Positions 1-6,941 of a stretch of DNA of 11,466 nucleotides are shown one piece after another; position 1 is the first letter of the stretch; every line of letters starts with the position of its first letter. The position numbers and the translations under genes are program-made. The DNA comes from Hyphomicrobiales bacterium. Lineage in GTDB: Bacteria > Pseudomonadota > Alphaproteobacteria > Rhizobiales > Xanthobacteraceae. The DNA is taken from assembly GCA_003164375.1 (NCBI GenBank), contig PLTE01000072.1, forward strand, positions 1-11,466, in the 5' to 3' direction. The notes under the pieces are model-generated. The model was not told the origin of the DNA. It searched no databases and saw only the letters and a program-made list of their open reading frames with translations.

Positions 1-2
1 CG

Positions 3-869
3 ATGACAATCGTGGACACGATCTTCAAGGCGCTGGCGCCGGCGATACCCAATCGCGTGATTGCCGGACATCATGCCGACCTCGTCGTCGGCCGCGTCAA
101 TGGCCGGCGTCCGACCGACAATAGCTTCTACATCTACCTTGGCGGCTTGATTGGCGGCGGCTGGGGCGCCAAGCACGATAGCGACGGCATCAACGCCACC
201 ATCGCCATCAACGACGGCGATACCCATAACGGCCCAAGCGAGCAGGTGGAGGCGAAGTTTCCCTTGCTGGTGGAACGTTACGCGCTGCGCCCCGATTCCG
301 GCGGCGCCGGAAAATTCCGCGGCGGGCTTGGCACCGAGCAGGTCGTGCAAATGCGCGGCAGGATCTCATTCAATGCGCAGATGGATCGGGTGAAGTGCCG
401 ACCCTGGGGCCTCTATGGCGGACTCGCAGGTTTCGGCAATGCAGTCGCGATCCATCGCTTCGGCGAGGACGAACGTCGTTTCGACAACGGCAAGGCCTTC
501 GACTTGGTGCTTGAGCCGGGCGACGCCTACATTCTGCGGTCCGGCGGCGGCGGCGGCTACGGCTCGCCGCTTGAGCGTGAGCCCGACAAGGTCGCTCACG
601 ACGTGCGTCAAGGCTACATCACGCGGCAATCGGCGGAACGCCACTATGGCATCGTGTTTCGCGACGGCACGCTCGATGTCGATATCGTCCGCACTCAAGC
701 GCGGCGCGAAGACATGCGAGCCCAAGGATTGCCGATCGACGATCCCGAACCGCCGGAAGCCGCCGCGGCAGGCCACGAGCATCATCATCGCCATCATCGC
801 CATCAGCATCAGGATCTGACGGCGGAGGAACGCCTTGTGGTCGCCATGGCTGGGCGGTGCTGTTCCTAG
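3..869 (+). CDS. Hydantoinase B/oxoprolinase family subunit, C-terminal part (cut by window edge)
   Basis: About 288 C-terminal residues are visible; the family is usually 500-600 residues, so the N-terminal half lies off the left edge and the ATG at base 3 is probably internal. Recognisable family stretches are GGLIGGGWGAKHDSDG (about residues 47-62), the block around NGPSEQVEAKFPLLVERY, and PDSGGAGKFRGGLG (about 97-110). A glycine run RSGGGGGYGSP (about 179-189) is typical of the C-terminal end. HyuB-type proteins pair with HyuA for ATP-dependent opening of hydantoins, 5-oxoproline or related cyclic amides; the HyuA partner would lie upstream and is not seen. The protein ends in an unusual His-rich tail followed by a Cys-Cys pair. 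An ABC importer operon begins about 105 bp downstream on the same strand. The family call is firm, but the substrate cannot be told from sequence. Confidence 0.88.
   Translation: MTIVDTIFKALAPAIPNRVIAGHHADLVVGRVNGRRPTDNSFYIYLGGLIGGGWGAKHDSDGINATIAINDGDTHNGPSEQVEAKFPLLVERYALRPDSGGAGKFRGGLGTEQVVQMRGRISFNAQMDRVKCRPWGLYGGLAGFGNAVAIHRFGEDERRFDNGKAFDLVLEPGDAYILRSGGGGGYGSPLEREPDKVAHDVRQGYITRQSAERHYGIVFRDGTLDVDIVRTQARREDMRAQGLPIDDPEPPEAAAAGHEHHHRHHRHQHQDLTAEERLVVAMAGRCCS
774..812 (+). repeat. His-codon microsatellite in the hydantoinase gene tail
   Basis: The codons read as a histidine-rich run, HEHHHRHHRHQHQ. At DNA level it is an imperfect array in which CATCATCGC occurs twice in direct succession (783-800) followed by CATCAGCAT. 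It lies inside the coding frame, between a Pro/Ala-rich linker and the last 19 or so residues. Such triplet-rich DNA can expand or contract in steps that keep the frame. Confidence 0.7.
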
Positions 870-962
870 GGTGCGGCAAGAGTTCAGCGTTTGGTCAGTT
901 CGGATACCCCATCGGCAGGGCAAAAAGCCAAAACCAAGAAACTAAAATCAAAAGCTTGACAA

Positions 963-967
963 GGGAG
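963..967 (+). promoter_or_regulatory. Ribosome binding site of the binding-protein gene
   Basis: GGGAG sits 6 nt before the ATG at 974. It decides the start over an upstream in-frame ATG at 857, which would overlap the hydantoinase end and place 39 non-signal-like residues before the signal peptide. Confidence 0.65.
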
Positions 968-973
968 CGATCG

Positions 974-2203
974 ATGAGCCGGGACACCGTGACAAGTGGC
1001 GCTTGGAGACAAAGCGCGGTTACAGCCTTCGCCATAGCCTGCATGGGGTTGGCGCCGTTTGGCGCCGCGCCGGCCGTGGCGCAATCGGGCGAGCCCATCA
1101 CCATCGGCTTCATCAGCGAATTGAGCGGGCCTTACTCTTTCTTCGGCACGTCCTGCAAGCAAGGCCTCGAATTTGCCGAGAAGAAGATCGCGGCCGAAGG
1201 CGGCGTTCTCAATCGCCCGCTGACCTTCAAGGTCATGGACGACCAGACCAATCCGGCCCAAGCCGTCGCCGCGGCGCGCAGCCTCGACGTTCAAGACAAT
1301 GTTCTAGCGCTGACCGGACCGACCAGTTCGGATATCGCGCTCGCTATCTACGGTTATGCCGAGCAGAACAAGGTGCCTTTCGTGGTGCCGGTGGCCGCCT
1401 TTGCGCAGCTTACCAAGCCGGGCACCAAATACACTTTCCGCGTCGAGCCCGATGCAGTCGGCTGGGGTTATGCCGCGGCGAAGTTCGTCGCCGCGCGTAA
1501 AGCCGGAGCCAAGCTCGCGCTGATGTACACCGACAATGCGCTGGCGCGCGCCATCACCGCGGGCATCAAATACCAGGCGGAAAAGGAGAATGTGAGCATC
1601 GTCGCCGATATCCTGTTCCCGCAGGGCAGCAACGACGCCACGGTGCAGGCGGCGCAAGTGGCAGCGGCGAAGCCGGATTTCGTCTATCTCGCCACCGTCG
1701 GCGCCTTCGACGTCACCACCACCAACCAGCTGCTCGACCTCGGTATCAAGCCCGAGCAGATCATCCACAATGTCGGCGCGACCAGCACGCTGCTCGGCTA
1801 CGGCGCCCGCAGCGTCGGCTCGAACTACGGCACATTCTTCGACGCCAATCTCGACAACGTGACGGCGGAAGGACACAAATTCATCGACGACTTCGTTCAA
1901 CAGGTCGGGCGCATCCCGTCTTACGTGGAAAACTACTGCTACAACACCGCCTATATCATCAAGACCGCGATCGAAAAGGCGGGTGGTGCGGATCGCGAGA
2001 AATTCCGCGACGCGATGTCGTCGCTCAATATGGTCGAGCCGACCTCGGGCGTGCCGATCTCCTTCGATAAGAACGGCGCGCGCAAAGAGTACATGTATTA
2101 CATGCAGCTCACCGGCATCGCCGCGAAGAGCTATACCGCAAAAAGGCTATTCTATATCGAATGGGCCCCGGAAACGCTGCCGGTCTATGACCTTGTGAAG
2201 TAA
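974..2203 (+). CDS. ABC transporter periplasmic substrate-binding protein, LivJ/LivK type (HAAT family)
   Basis: A 409-residue protein of the type 1 periplasmic binding fold (Peripla_BP_6). It captures the substrate in the periplasm and delivers it to the membrane permeases encoded next. The N-terminus is a Sec signal peptide: a hydrophobic core from about residue 14 to 31, then APAVA before a likely cleavage after Ala36. The mature protein opens with ITIGFISELSGPYSFFG, the first strand and ligand loop of the family, then DDQTNP at 89-94 and a VPFVVPVAA-type segment. The length is normal for the family. Start chosen from the GGGAG ribosome site and the signal peptide. It is followed, 50 bp later, by the permease genes. 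Substrates of this family include branched-chain amino acids, amides, urea and aromatic acids. The hydantoinase neighbour suggests an amide or ureide, but this is inference. Confidence 0.9.
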   Translation: MSRDTVTSGAWRQSAVTAFAIACMGLAPFGAAPAVAQSGEPITIGFISELSGPYSFFGTSCKQGLEFAEKKIAAEGGVLNRPLTFKVMDDQTNPAQAVAAARSLDVQDNVLALTGPTSSDIALAIYGYAEQNKVPFVVPVAAFAQLTKPGTKYTFRVEPDAVGWGYAAAKFVAARKAGAKLALMYTDNALARAITAGIKYQAEKENVSIVADILFPQGSNDATVQAAQVAAAKPDFVYLATVGAFDVTTTNQLLDLGIKPEQIIHNVGATSTLLGYGARSVGSNYGTFFDANLDNVTAEGHKFIDDFVQQVGRIPSYVENYCYNTAYIIKTAIEKAGGADREKFRDAMSSLNMVEPTSGVPISFDKNGARKEYMYYMQLTGIAAKSYTAKRLFYIEWAPETLPVYDLVK

Positions 2204-2253
2204 GCCTGCCAGCGGCGCGGCCGAGATCGCCAAAGCCAAGTCACGTCGATGTC

Positions 2254-3138
2254 ATGACCACAAGCGCCATTCTGCTGATCGCGATATCGGTGATCACGAC
2301 GGGACTGGTGCTCGGCGTCATTTTTTCCCTGGTCGCCGCCGGCGTCACTATTGTTTACGGCAGCATCTGGCTGCCCAACGCGTCGAATGGCCAGTTCTTC
2401 CTGACCGCGGCGTTGATCTGCTGGAGCTTTGTCACCTGGCTCGCCGTACCGATCTGGGTGGCGGCACTGCTGACATTGGCGGTGAGTCTGCCGATCAGCT
2501 ATCTGTTGGAGGCGACGCTGATCCGGCGCTTCTACGACGTGCCCGATCGCAATATCGCCTATTTCGTACTGACGCTCGGCGTCACTCAGATTCTGTCTGG
2601 CATCTTTTCCGTCACCTATGGCCGCTGGAGCGACCAATTCAATCTGCCGCCGATGATCGCGGGCGTCACGTTCATCGGCCCGTTCCCGATGACCAACAAC
2701 CGCATCTTCGTGCTTGGCGCGGCGAGCGTGCTGCTCGCGCTGTTGTTCGCGATGCTGCGGTTCCACCCCTACGGCCGGGCGTTGCGCGCGGTATTCCAAA
2801 ATCGCGAGGCCGCGGCGCTGCGCGGCGTCAATGTGCGCGCCATTTATAGGCTGTCGTTCGCGCTCGGCATGCTGTCGATATTCGCGGGCGGCATCCTCTA
2901 CGGCATGGCTTATAGCTTCGATTTGACGGTGGCCTGGACCATGGCGGTGACCGCCTTCGCTATCATGATCGTCGGCGGGCCGGGCTCGGTGCTCGGCGCG
3001 GTCGTGGTCGGCATGGTGTTCGGCTTTACGCAGGCCGGGGTGAGCACCTTCACCAGTCCGACTTTGGCGACCTTTTCCTATCTCGCGGCGATGCTCATCA
3101 TCCTCTTGCTCAAGCCCTCCGGGCTATTTTCACGATGA
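2254..3138 (+). CDS. livH: Branched-chain amino acid/amide ABC transporter permease, LivH type
   Basis: A 294-residue, strongly hydrophobic inner-membrane protein with about eight predicted spans. It forms half of the transmembrane channel together with the LivM-like protein. The cytoplasmic coupling region is clear: QNREAAALRGVNVRAIY followed by LSFALGMLSIFAGGILYG, matching the family pattern NRxxAxxLGINxxR...LGsxLAGxAG. The N-terminal motif that is usually N-(F/L)-AHG is diverged here to NASNGQFF. The C-terminal IVGGPGSVLGAVVVG is also canonical. ATG 2254 is the only plausible start before the preceding gene's stop, although no good Shine-Dalgarno precedes it. The stop TGA overlaps the next ATG (ATGA at 3135-3138), which indicates translational coupling to LivM. 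The gene symbol marks the family position, not a proven amino-acid substrate. Confidence 0.88.
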   Translation: MTTSAILLIAISVITTGLVLGVIFSLVAAGVTIVYGSIWLPNASNGQFFLTAALICWSFVTWLAVPIWVAALLTLAVSLPISYLLEATLIRRFYDVPDRNIAYFVLTLGVTQILSGIFSVTYGRWSDQFNLPPMIAGVTFIGPFPMTNNRIFVLGAASVLLALLFAMLRFHPYGRALRAVFQNREAAALRGVNVRAIYRLSFALGMLSIFAGGILYGMAYSFDLTVAWTMAVTAFAIMIVGGPGSVLGAVVVGMVFGFTQAGVSTFTSPTLATFSYLAAMLIILLLKPSGLFSR

Positions 3139-4154
3139 GGCGCTATCTGCGCAGCGCGATCACACCGCAGCTTCTGCTGTTGCTGGCGGCCGCAATCGCC
3201 TTGGCCGTGGTTGTGAGCGGCAACCGGTTTTTCGCCTTCGTCCTCGGCATTACCATGATCAGTATCCTATGGGCCGCCGGCATGAATCTTCTTACCGGCT
3301 ATACCGGGCTGGTCTCGCTCGCTTTTGCCGGGATCGCCGGCATCAGCGCCTATGGCACAGTGGGATTGGTCATGCGCTGTGGCTGGTCGTTCTGGCTGGC
3401 GATGCCGGTCGCGGTGCTCGGTGCGGCGGTCGTCGGCGTGCTGCTCGGATTGCCGTCATTGCGGCTGAAAGGTTTCTACTTCGCGCTCTCGTCGCTCGTC
3501 ATCCAGACCGTGCTGAGCCTCGGCTTCGTCTATTTCATAGGCCTCACCAACGGCGACACCGGCATCAGCCAGATTCCACCGCCCGATATTCCGCTGACCG
3601 GCGTTTCTTTCCACGGTATCGGTTTCGACTTGCTGTTGACGTTCGCGGCGTGGCTCAGCCTCGCCGCCACCTGGGCGATCGCCCATTCGCCGTTCGGCCG
3701 CCGCTTGGTCGCCATCCGCGAAGACGAAGTGCTGGCGGAGGCTATCGGCATCGATGTCATACGCAACAAGATGCTGGTGTTTTTCGTCGGCTCGCTCTAC
3801 GCCGGCGTCGGCGGCGCGCTCTATGCGACCTATGTCGGCTTTGCCTCGCCGCGAAGCTTCGATCTGTTGTCGAGCTTGAGCATCTGGCTGATGGTCGCGT
3901 TTGGTGGCCGCGGGACCTTCATGGGGCCGGTCGTCGGCGCGCTCATTCTCGCGCCGGTTCCCTTCATGCTGCAGCAATACGACACGCTCAAGGACGTGAT
4001 CTACGGTGCCCTGATCATCGCGGTGATCGTGCTGATGCCCGGCGGCGTTTACGGCACGCTGCTGGCCTATGTCCGGCGCTTGCCGTCGCTGAAACGCTAT
4101 CTATCCAAACAACGTGGGGGTGTTCCGAATGACGGATCTGTTCGTCGCTCGTGA
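3135..4154 (+). CDS. livM: Branched-chain amino acid/amide ABC transporter permease, LivM type
   Basis: A 339-residue multi-span inner-membrane protein, the second permease of the importer. Family landmarks are MNLLTGYTGLVSLAFAG near residues 53-69 (usual form NLxxGYxGxxSLGHA), LPSLRLKGFYFALSSLVIQT near 106-125, and the coupling region IREDEVLAEAIGIDV. After that comes VAFGGRGTFMGPVVGA near 253-268. The canonical SLGHA is SLAFA here, so the histidine is missing. The start codon overlaps the LivH stop by 4 bp, and the gene end overlaps the LivG start by 26 bp, consistent with one polycistronic message. The last 25 or so residues (YVRRLPSLKRYLSKQRGG) are a basic cytoplasmic tail. Family assignment is secure; substrate is unknown. 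Confidence 0.88.
   Translation: MRRYLRSAITPQLLLLLAAAIALAVVVSGNRFFAFVLGITMISILWAAGMNLLTGYTGLVSLAFAGIAGISAYGTVGLVMRCGWSFWLAMPVAVLGAAVVGVLLGLPSLRLKGFYFALSSLVIQTVLSLGFVYFIGLTNGDTGISQIPPPDIPLTGVSFHGIGFDLLLTFAAWLSLAATWAIAHSPFGRRLVAIREDEVLAEAIGIDVIRNKMLVFFVGSLYAGVGGALYATYVGFASPRSFDLLSSLSIWLMVAFGGRGTFMGPVVGALILAPVPFMLQQYDTLKDVIYGALIIAVIVLMPGGVYGTLLAYVRRLPSLKRYLSKQRGGVPNDGSVRRS
4116..4120 (+). promoter_or_regulatory. Ribosome binding site deciding the LivG start
   Basis: GGGGG lies 8 nt before ATG 4129, inside the end of the LivM gene. An in-frame GTG at 4114 would start five codons earlier, but that GTG overlaps this site and has no Shine-Dalgarno of its own. Confidence 0.5.
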
Positions 4155-4851
4155 CCTCTGCAAGCGCTTCGGCGGCCTGCAGGCACTGCGCAATGTCGAC
4201 GTCGTGCAGCGCGCCGGCGAGACGCTCGGCATGATCGGACCCAACGGTTCGGGCAAGACATCCTTCGTCAATGCGGTGACCGGCGAACTCGCGCTCGATA
4301 GCGGCACAATCGATTTCGCCGGTCGCGATATCACTGGCGTACGCCCGCACAAGGTGGCGCGGGCGGGGCTCGCACGGACGTTCCAGGCGGTGCGTATCTT
4401 CGCCAGGCTGTCGGTGCGCGACAATCTGCAGACCGCCATGCTGGTTCTCGACGACGCGGCGAATTCGCTCGAGGCTGAGGAACGCGTCGAACTGCTGCAT
4501 TGGCTCAAGCTCGATCACCGGCTCGACGCCGTGGCCGGAAGCCTGACGCTGTTCGAGCAGCGCCGGTTAGAGCTTGCCATGCGTCTGATGATGCGGCCGC
4601 AATTGATCATGCTCGACGAACCGGTCGGCGGTCTGGCTCCGGGCGAAATTCGCGCCATGATGCAGATCCTCAACGAACTCAAGGCGCGCTGCTCGATCTT
4701 CGTCATCGAGCATACGATGCGGGTGATCCGCGAGCTTGCGGACCGGGTCGTCGTTCTCATCACCGGCGAGAAGATCGCCGACGGGCCGCCCGTCGACATC
4801 CTCAAGGACCAACGCGTGATCGAGCAATATCTCGGGACCGCCCATGCTTGA
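4129..4851 (+). CDS. livG: ABC transporter ATP-binding protein, LivG type, with degenerate signature motif
   Basis: A 240-residue cytoplasmic ATPase that would pair with the LivF-like ATPase to power import. Walker A is GPNGSGKT (37-44), the Q-loop is RTFQ with Gln86, Walker B is LIMLDEP (159-165) with Glu164, and the H-loop is IEHTMR with His195. The C-terminal segment VIEQYLGTA is typical of the LivG C-terminal extension. The ABC signature, normally LS-x-GQ or LPYGDQ in this family, reads LTLFEQ at 139-144, so the invariant glycine is replaced by phenylalanine. Flanking residues (QRRLELAMRL) are normal, so this is not a frameshift. The protein is slightly shorter than typical LivG (about 250-260), mainly because the region between Q-loop and signature is compact. 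It overlaps LivM by 26 bp and LivF by 8 bp. Confidence 0.88.
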   Translation: MTDLFVARDLCKRFGGLQALRNVDVVQRAGETLGMIGPNGSGKTSFVNAVTGELALDSGTIDFAGRDITGVRPHKVARAGLARTFQAVRIFARLSVRDNLQTAMLVLDDAANSLEAEERVELLHWLKLDHRLDAVAGSLTLFEQRRLELAMRLMMRPQLIMLDEPVGGLAPGEIRAMMQILNELKARCSIFVIEHTMRVIRELADRVVVLITGEKIADGPPVDILKDQRVIEQYLGTAHA

Positions 4852-5548
4852 CGTCGAAGCCCTGGTCATCAAATACGGTCCGTTCCTCGCACTCGACGGT
4901 GTCAGCGTCAAAGTAGGCGAGGGCGAGATCGTCGGCGTCATCGGCGCCAACGGCGCGGGCAAGAGTTCGCTGGTGCGCGCAATCGCGGGACTGGTACCGG
5001 CGGCATCCGGCCGCGTGGTGTTCAAGGGCCAGGAACTCGGCGCTGAGCCAGCGTATCAACGCAACCGAATGGGCATTGCGCTCGTTCCCGAAGGGCGCGG
5101 GCTATTTCCGCGCATGTCGGTCGAGGAGAACTTAATGATGGGCGGCTATCCGCTGCCCGAGCGCCAGCGCATGGCGCCCAATATGCACCGCTGCTTCGGT
5201 CTGTTTCCGGTCTTGCGCGAGCGGCGGCATCAGCTCGCCGGTACACTGTCGGGCGGCCAGCAGCAGATGTTGGCCGTCGCCATGGGGCTGATGTCCGAGC
5301 CGCAGCTTCTGATCCTCGACGAGCCCTCGCTCGGGCTGGCGCCGATCGTCATCGGCGAGATCGGCGAGCGCCTCAAGCTGCTGCGCGCATCGGGCATGAC
5401 CATCCTCTTGGCCGAACAGAATGCCAATCTCACCGGCAACGTCACCGATCGCATTTACGTGCTGCAGACCGGACGCGTGCGTTACCATGACAGACCGGAG
5501 GTTCTGTTCAAGATGCCGGAGGTGGCGGAAAGCTTTCTGAGTATTTGA
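4844..5548 (+). CDS. livF: ABC transporter ATP-binding protein, LivF type
   Basis: A 234-residue ATPase, the second nucleotide-binding subunit of the importer. Walker A is GANGAGKSS (34-42). The LivF hallmark VPEGRGLFPRMSVEENL covers 81-97. The signature is the canonical LSGGQQQ (135-141), and Walker B is LLILDEPSLGLAP (155-167). The H-loop position reads AEQNA (190-194), a glutamine in place of histidine, which is usual for LivF proteins. Because LivG carries the degenerate signature and this subunit the intact one, the two ATP sites of the heterodimer should be unequal. It starts 8 bp inside LivG and is the last gene of the operon. Only 12 bp separate its stop from the stop of the convergent DUF697 gene. 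Confidence 0.9.
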   Translation: MLDVEALVIKYGPFLALDGVSVKVGEGEIVGVIGANGAGKSSLVRAIAGLVPAASGRVVFKGQELGAEPAYQRNRMGIALVPEGRGLFPRMSVEENLMMGGYPLPERQRMAPNMHRCFGLFPVLRERRHQLAGTLSGGQQQMLAVAMGLMSEPQLLILDEPSLGLAPIVIGEIGERLKLLRASGMTILLAEQNANLTGNVTDRIYVLQTGRVRYHDRPEVLFKMPEVAESFLSI

Positions 5549-5560
5549 CGACGCTAAGCT

Positions 5561-6157
5561 TCAGCCGCTGCGCGCGATCGCTCCGTTTTCAAAACTCTCG
5601 ACGAAAACGCGGCCAATAGCGCGGGTCAGCGTCGCGGCAGTGATGGCGGAGACGCCCAAGCCCACCAGCGCGCCGCCCGGCAGAATGAAGGCGAGCGTCG
5701 CAGCGGTGGCGGCGCCGGCGCCGGTGGGCACGGCGCCCCCGATCAGTCCGATGATCGCCGCCCTTGAGCGGTCGCGCTGGAATGGTACCTGATAAAGCTC
5801 GCTCAGCTGCTTGACCATCCGCAGGTTCACGGCGGTTACGCCGGCGATATTGACCACCAATAGCGGGTTGAGACCGCCCACAGCGGCATATAGCCGGTGC
5901 CGCTCGACAATCTTGCGGGCGAACGAACGCCGTTTCGCCGCCAGCGCTTGCGTCCTCGCTCGATCTTCCTCCGAACCGGCCGGCAGCGGGTCGTTGGCCG
6001 CGGGCAGCGCGGAAATCGCGAGTGCGGGTTCGGCTTCGACTTTATCGTAGGCCGTCGCGCCGGCCGGCGCTTCGTTGTCGCGCGCAACGGCGGCCGAGGT
6101 CGTCCTCAGGTTCGCGATCGGTCGCGTGATGGCTTTGGGCAGCGGTTTACGCGTCAT
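5561..6157 (-). CDS. DUF697 (YcjF-like) family protein
   Basis: A 198-residue protein. Residues 1-75 are Ala/Pro-rich, low in predicted structure and probably a flexible linker. From about residue 80 the DUF697 pattern is visible: VERHRLYAAVGGLNPLLVVNIAG, then VNLRMVKQLSELYQVPFQRDRSR (111-132). Two Gly/Ala-rich hydrophobic segments follow (about 134-160 and 161-180), which may insert in or lie on the inner membrane. DUF697 domains occur in YcjF-type and in GTPase-associated membrane proteins, but no biochemical activity is established that I can assign. The ATG overlaps the stop of the ParA-like gene by 4 bp (ATGA read on the minus strand), so translation is probably coupled and the two proteins probably act together. 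No strong Shine-Dalgarno is seen, consistent with coupling. Confidence 0.75.
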   Translation of the reverse strand: MTRKPLPKAITRPIANLRTTSAAVARDNEAPAGATAYDKVEAEPALAISALPAANDPLPAGSEEDRARTQALAAKRRSFARKIVERHRLYAAVGGLNPLLVVNIAGVTAVNLRMVKQLSELYQVPFQRDRSRAAIIGLIGGAVPTGAGAATAATLAFILPGGALVGLGVSAITAATLTRAIGRVFVESFENGAIARSG

Positions 6158-6798
6158 GCTGCGGCCTGCTGGGCGCCAAGCACCATGTCGACCTCATCGG
6201 CGATGGCAGCGATCTCTTTCGCTGCGGGTCCTTTCCAGCTGATGAGGCTCGGGGTCGCGCCCCAGAGGCTCGCCTCGGGATAGGCGACCCGGTTAGTCAT
6301 CTCGCTCGTAAGTACCGGCAGGCCGGCCTCGGCGAGTTCGGAACGGATGTGTTTGGCGATAACGGAATCGCGCGTCGTCTGCGTCAACAGACAACGGAAC
6401 ACTGGCCGCCGCCCATCGGGACGGTCGGTCAGGATGCCGATCGTATCGAGCATGCGGTCGACATCGAACGGTGACGGCTTGACCGGAACGAGCAAAAAAT
6501 CTGCCGCCGCGATGCAATCGAGCGTCATCCTGGAGCGAAACCCCGGCGTGTCGATGATGACAAGGCCGCCGCCGCTGGCCAAGCGCCGCGCCGTCTTCGA
6601 AGCATCCTCCGTCGCGTCCTCAACCACAGCGACCCCGCCCAGCGCCCGCTCACGTGCGGCGAGGCGAACGATAGAGCGCTGCGGATCGGCGTCGATCAGC
6701 GACGGATGCCGGCCGCGCAAATGCCAATAGACCGCAAGGCAGCTCGCCACGGTGCTCTTGCCGCTGCCGCCCTTCATGGTGGCTACCGTGATGATCAT
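6154..6798 (-). CDS. ParA/MinD-family (deviant Walker A) ATPase
   Basis: A 214-residue cytoplasmic ATPase of the SIMIBI class. The deviant Walker A is KGGSGKST (9-16), with signature Lys9 and Lys14. LIDADPQRS (34-42) carries the switch I aspartates, and LVIIDTPG (79-86) is Walker B with Asp83. VKPSPFDVD follows about 25 residues later, as in ParA proteins. The short length fits orphan ParA-like proteins that position cellular cargo rather than plasmid partition proteins with a DNA-binding N-terminus. No parB or parS-like partner is seen; the coupled partner is the DUF697 protein. ATG 6798 is preferred over the GTG at 6807 because GGAGG ends 8 nt before the ATG and overlaps the GTG. Family call is firm; the cargo is unknown. 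Confidence 0.87.
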   Translation of the reverse strand: MIITVATMKGGSGKSTVASCLAVYWHLRGRHPSLIDADPQRSIVRLAARERALGGVAVVEDATEDASKTARRLASGGGLVIIDTPGFRSRMTLDCIAAADFLLVPVKPSPFDVDRMLDTIGILTDRPDGRRPVFRCLLTQTTRDSVIAKHIRSELAEAGLPVLTSEMTNRVAYPEASLWGATPSLISWKGPAAKEIAAIADEVDMVLGAQQAAA

Positions 6799-6803
6799 GC
6801 TCG

Positions 6804-6811
6804 TCACCTCC
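6804..6811 (-). promoter_or_regulatory. Strong ribosome binding site of the ParA-like gene
   Basis: On the minus strand the sequence reads GGAGGTGA, an extended match to the 16S rRNA 3' end. The GGAGG core is 8 nt from ATG 6798. It is the best Shine-Dalgarno in the window and argues for independent, efficient initiation of this gene. Confidence 0.7.
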
Positions 6812-6895
6812 AGGGCTCTGTAAAGAATGACGCTGTTACAAAGCGGCGCTGCACATAAGCCAGCGCGGAGCGATTCGGCATGATGATGCTAACGG

Positions 6896-6939
6896 ATTCG
6901 GGGCGGGCTGCCTATCTTTATGGCGCCCGAATTCTTTTT
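6896..6939 (+). terminator. Hairpin with T-run, intrinsic-terminator-like in + orientation
   Basis: ATTCGGG (6896-6902) is perfectly complementary to CCCGAAT (6926-6932). Further inner pairing is possible between GGGC (6905-6908) and GCCC (6925-6928) or GCC and GGC. The hairpin is followed on + by TCTTTTT (6933-6939). On the minus strand it falls just after the stop of the membrane-protein gene but has the A-run first and no T-run after, so it would be at best a weak terminator in the direction of the known genes. Confidence 0.4.
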
Positions 6940-6941
6940 GC

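Noticed and set aside
366..923. 185-residue open frame on the minus strand opposite the hydantoinase gene
   Set aside because: It lies antisense to a well-supported family gene, shows no recognisable motif, and is the kind of long shadow frame that GC-rich DNA produces.
956..961. TTGACA, a perfect -35 hexamer, before the binding-protein gene
   Set aside because: It is only about 13 nt from the start codon and adjoins the ribosome site; no -10 element is at the proper distance upstream of the coding region, so a promoter here could not serve this gene.
6805..6807. GTG as start of the ParA-like gene
   Set aside because: It overlaps the Shine-Dalgarno GGAGG; the ATG three codons later has ideal spacing.
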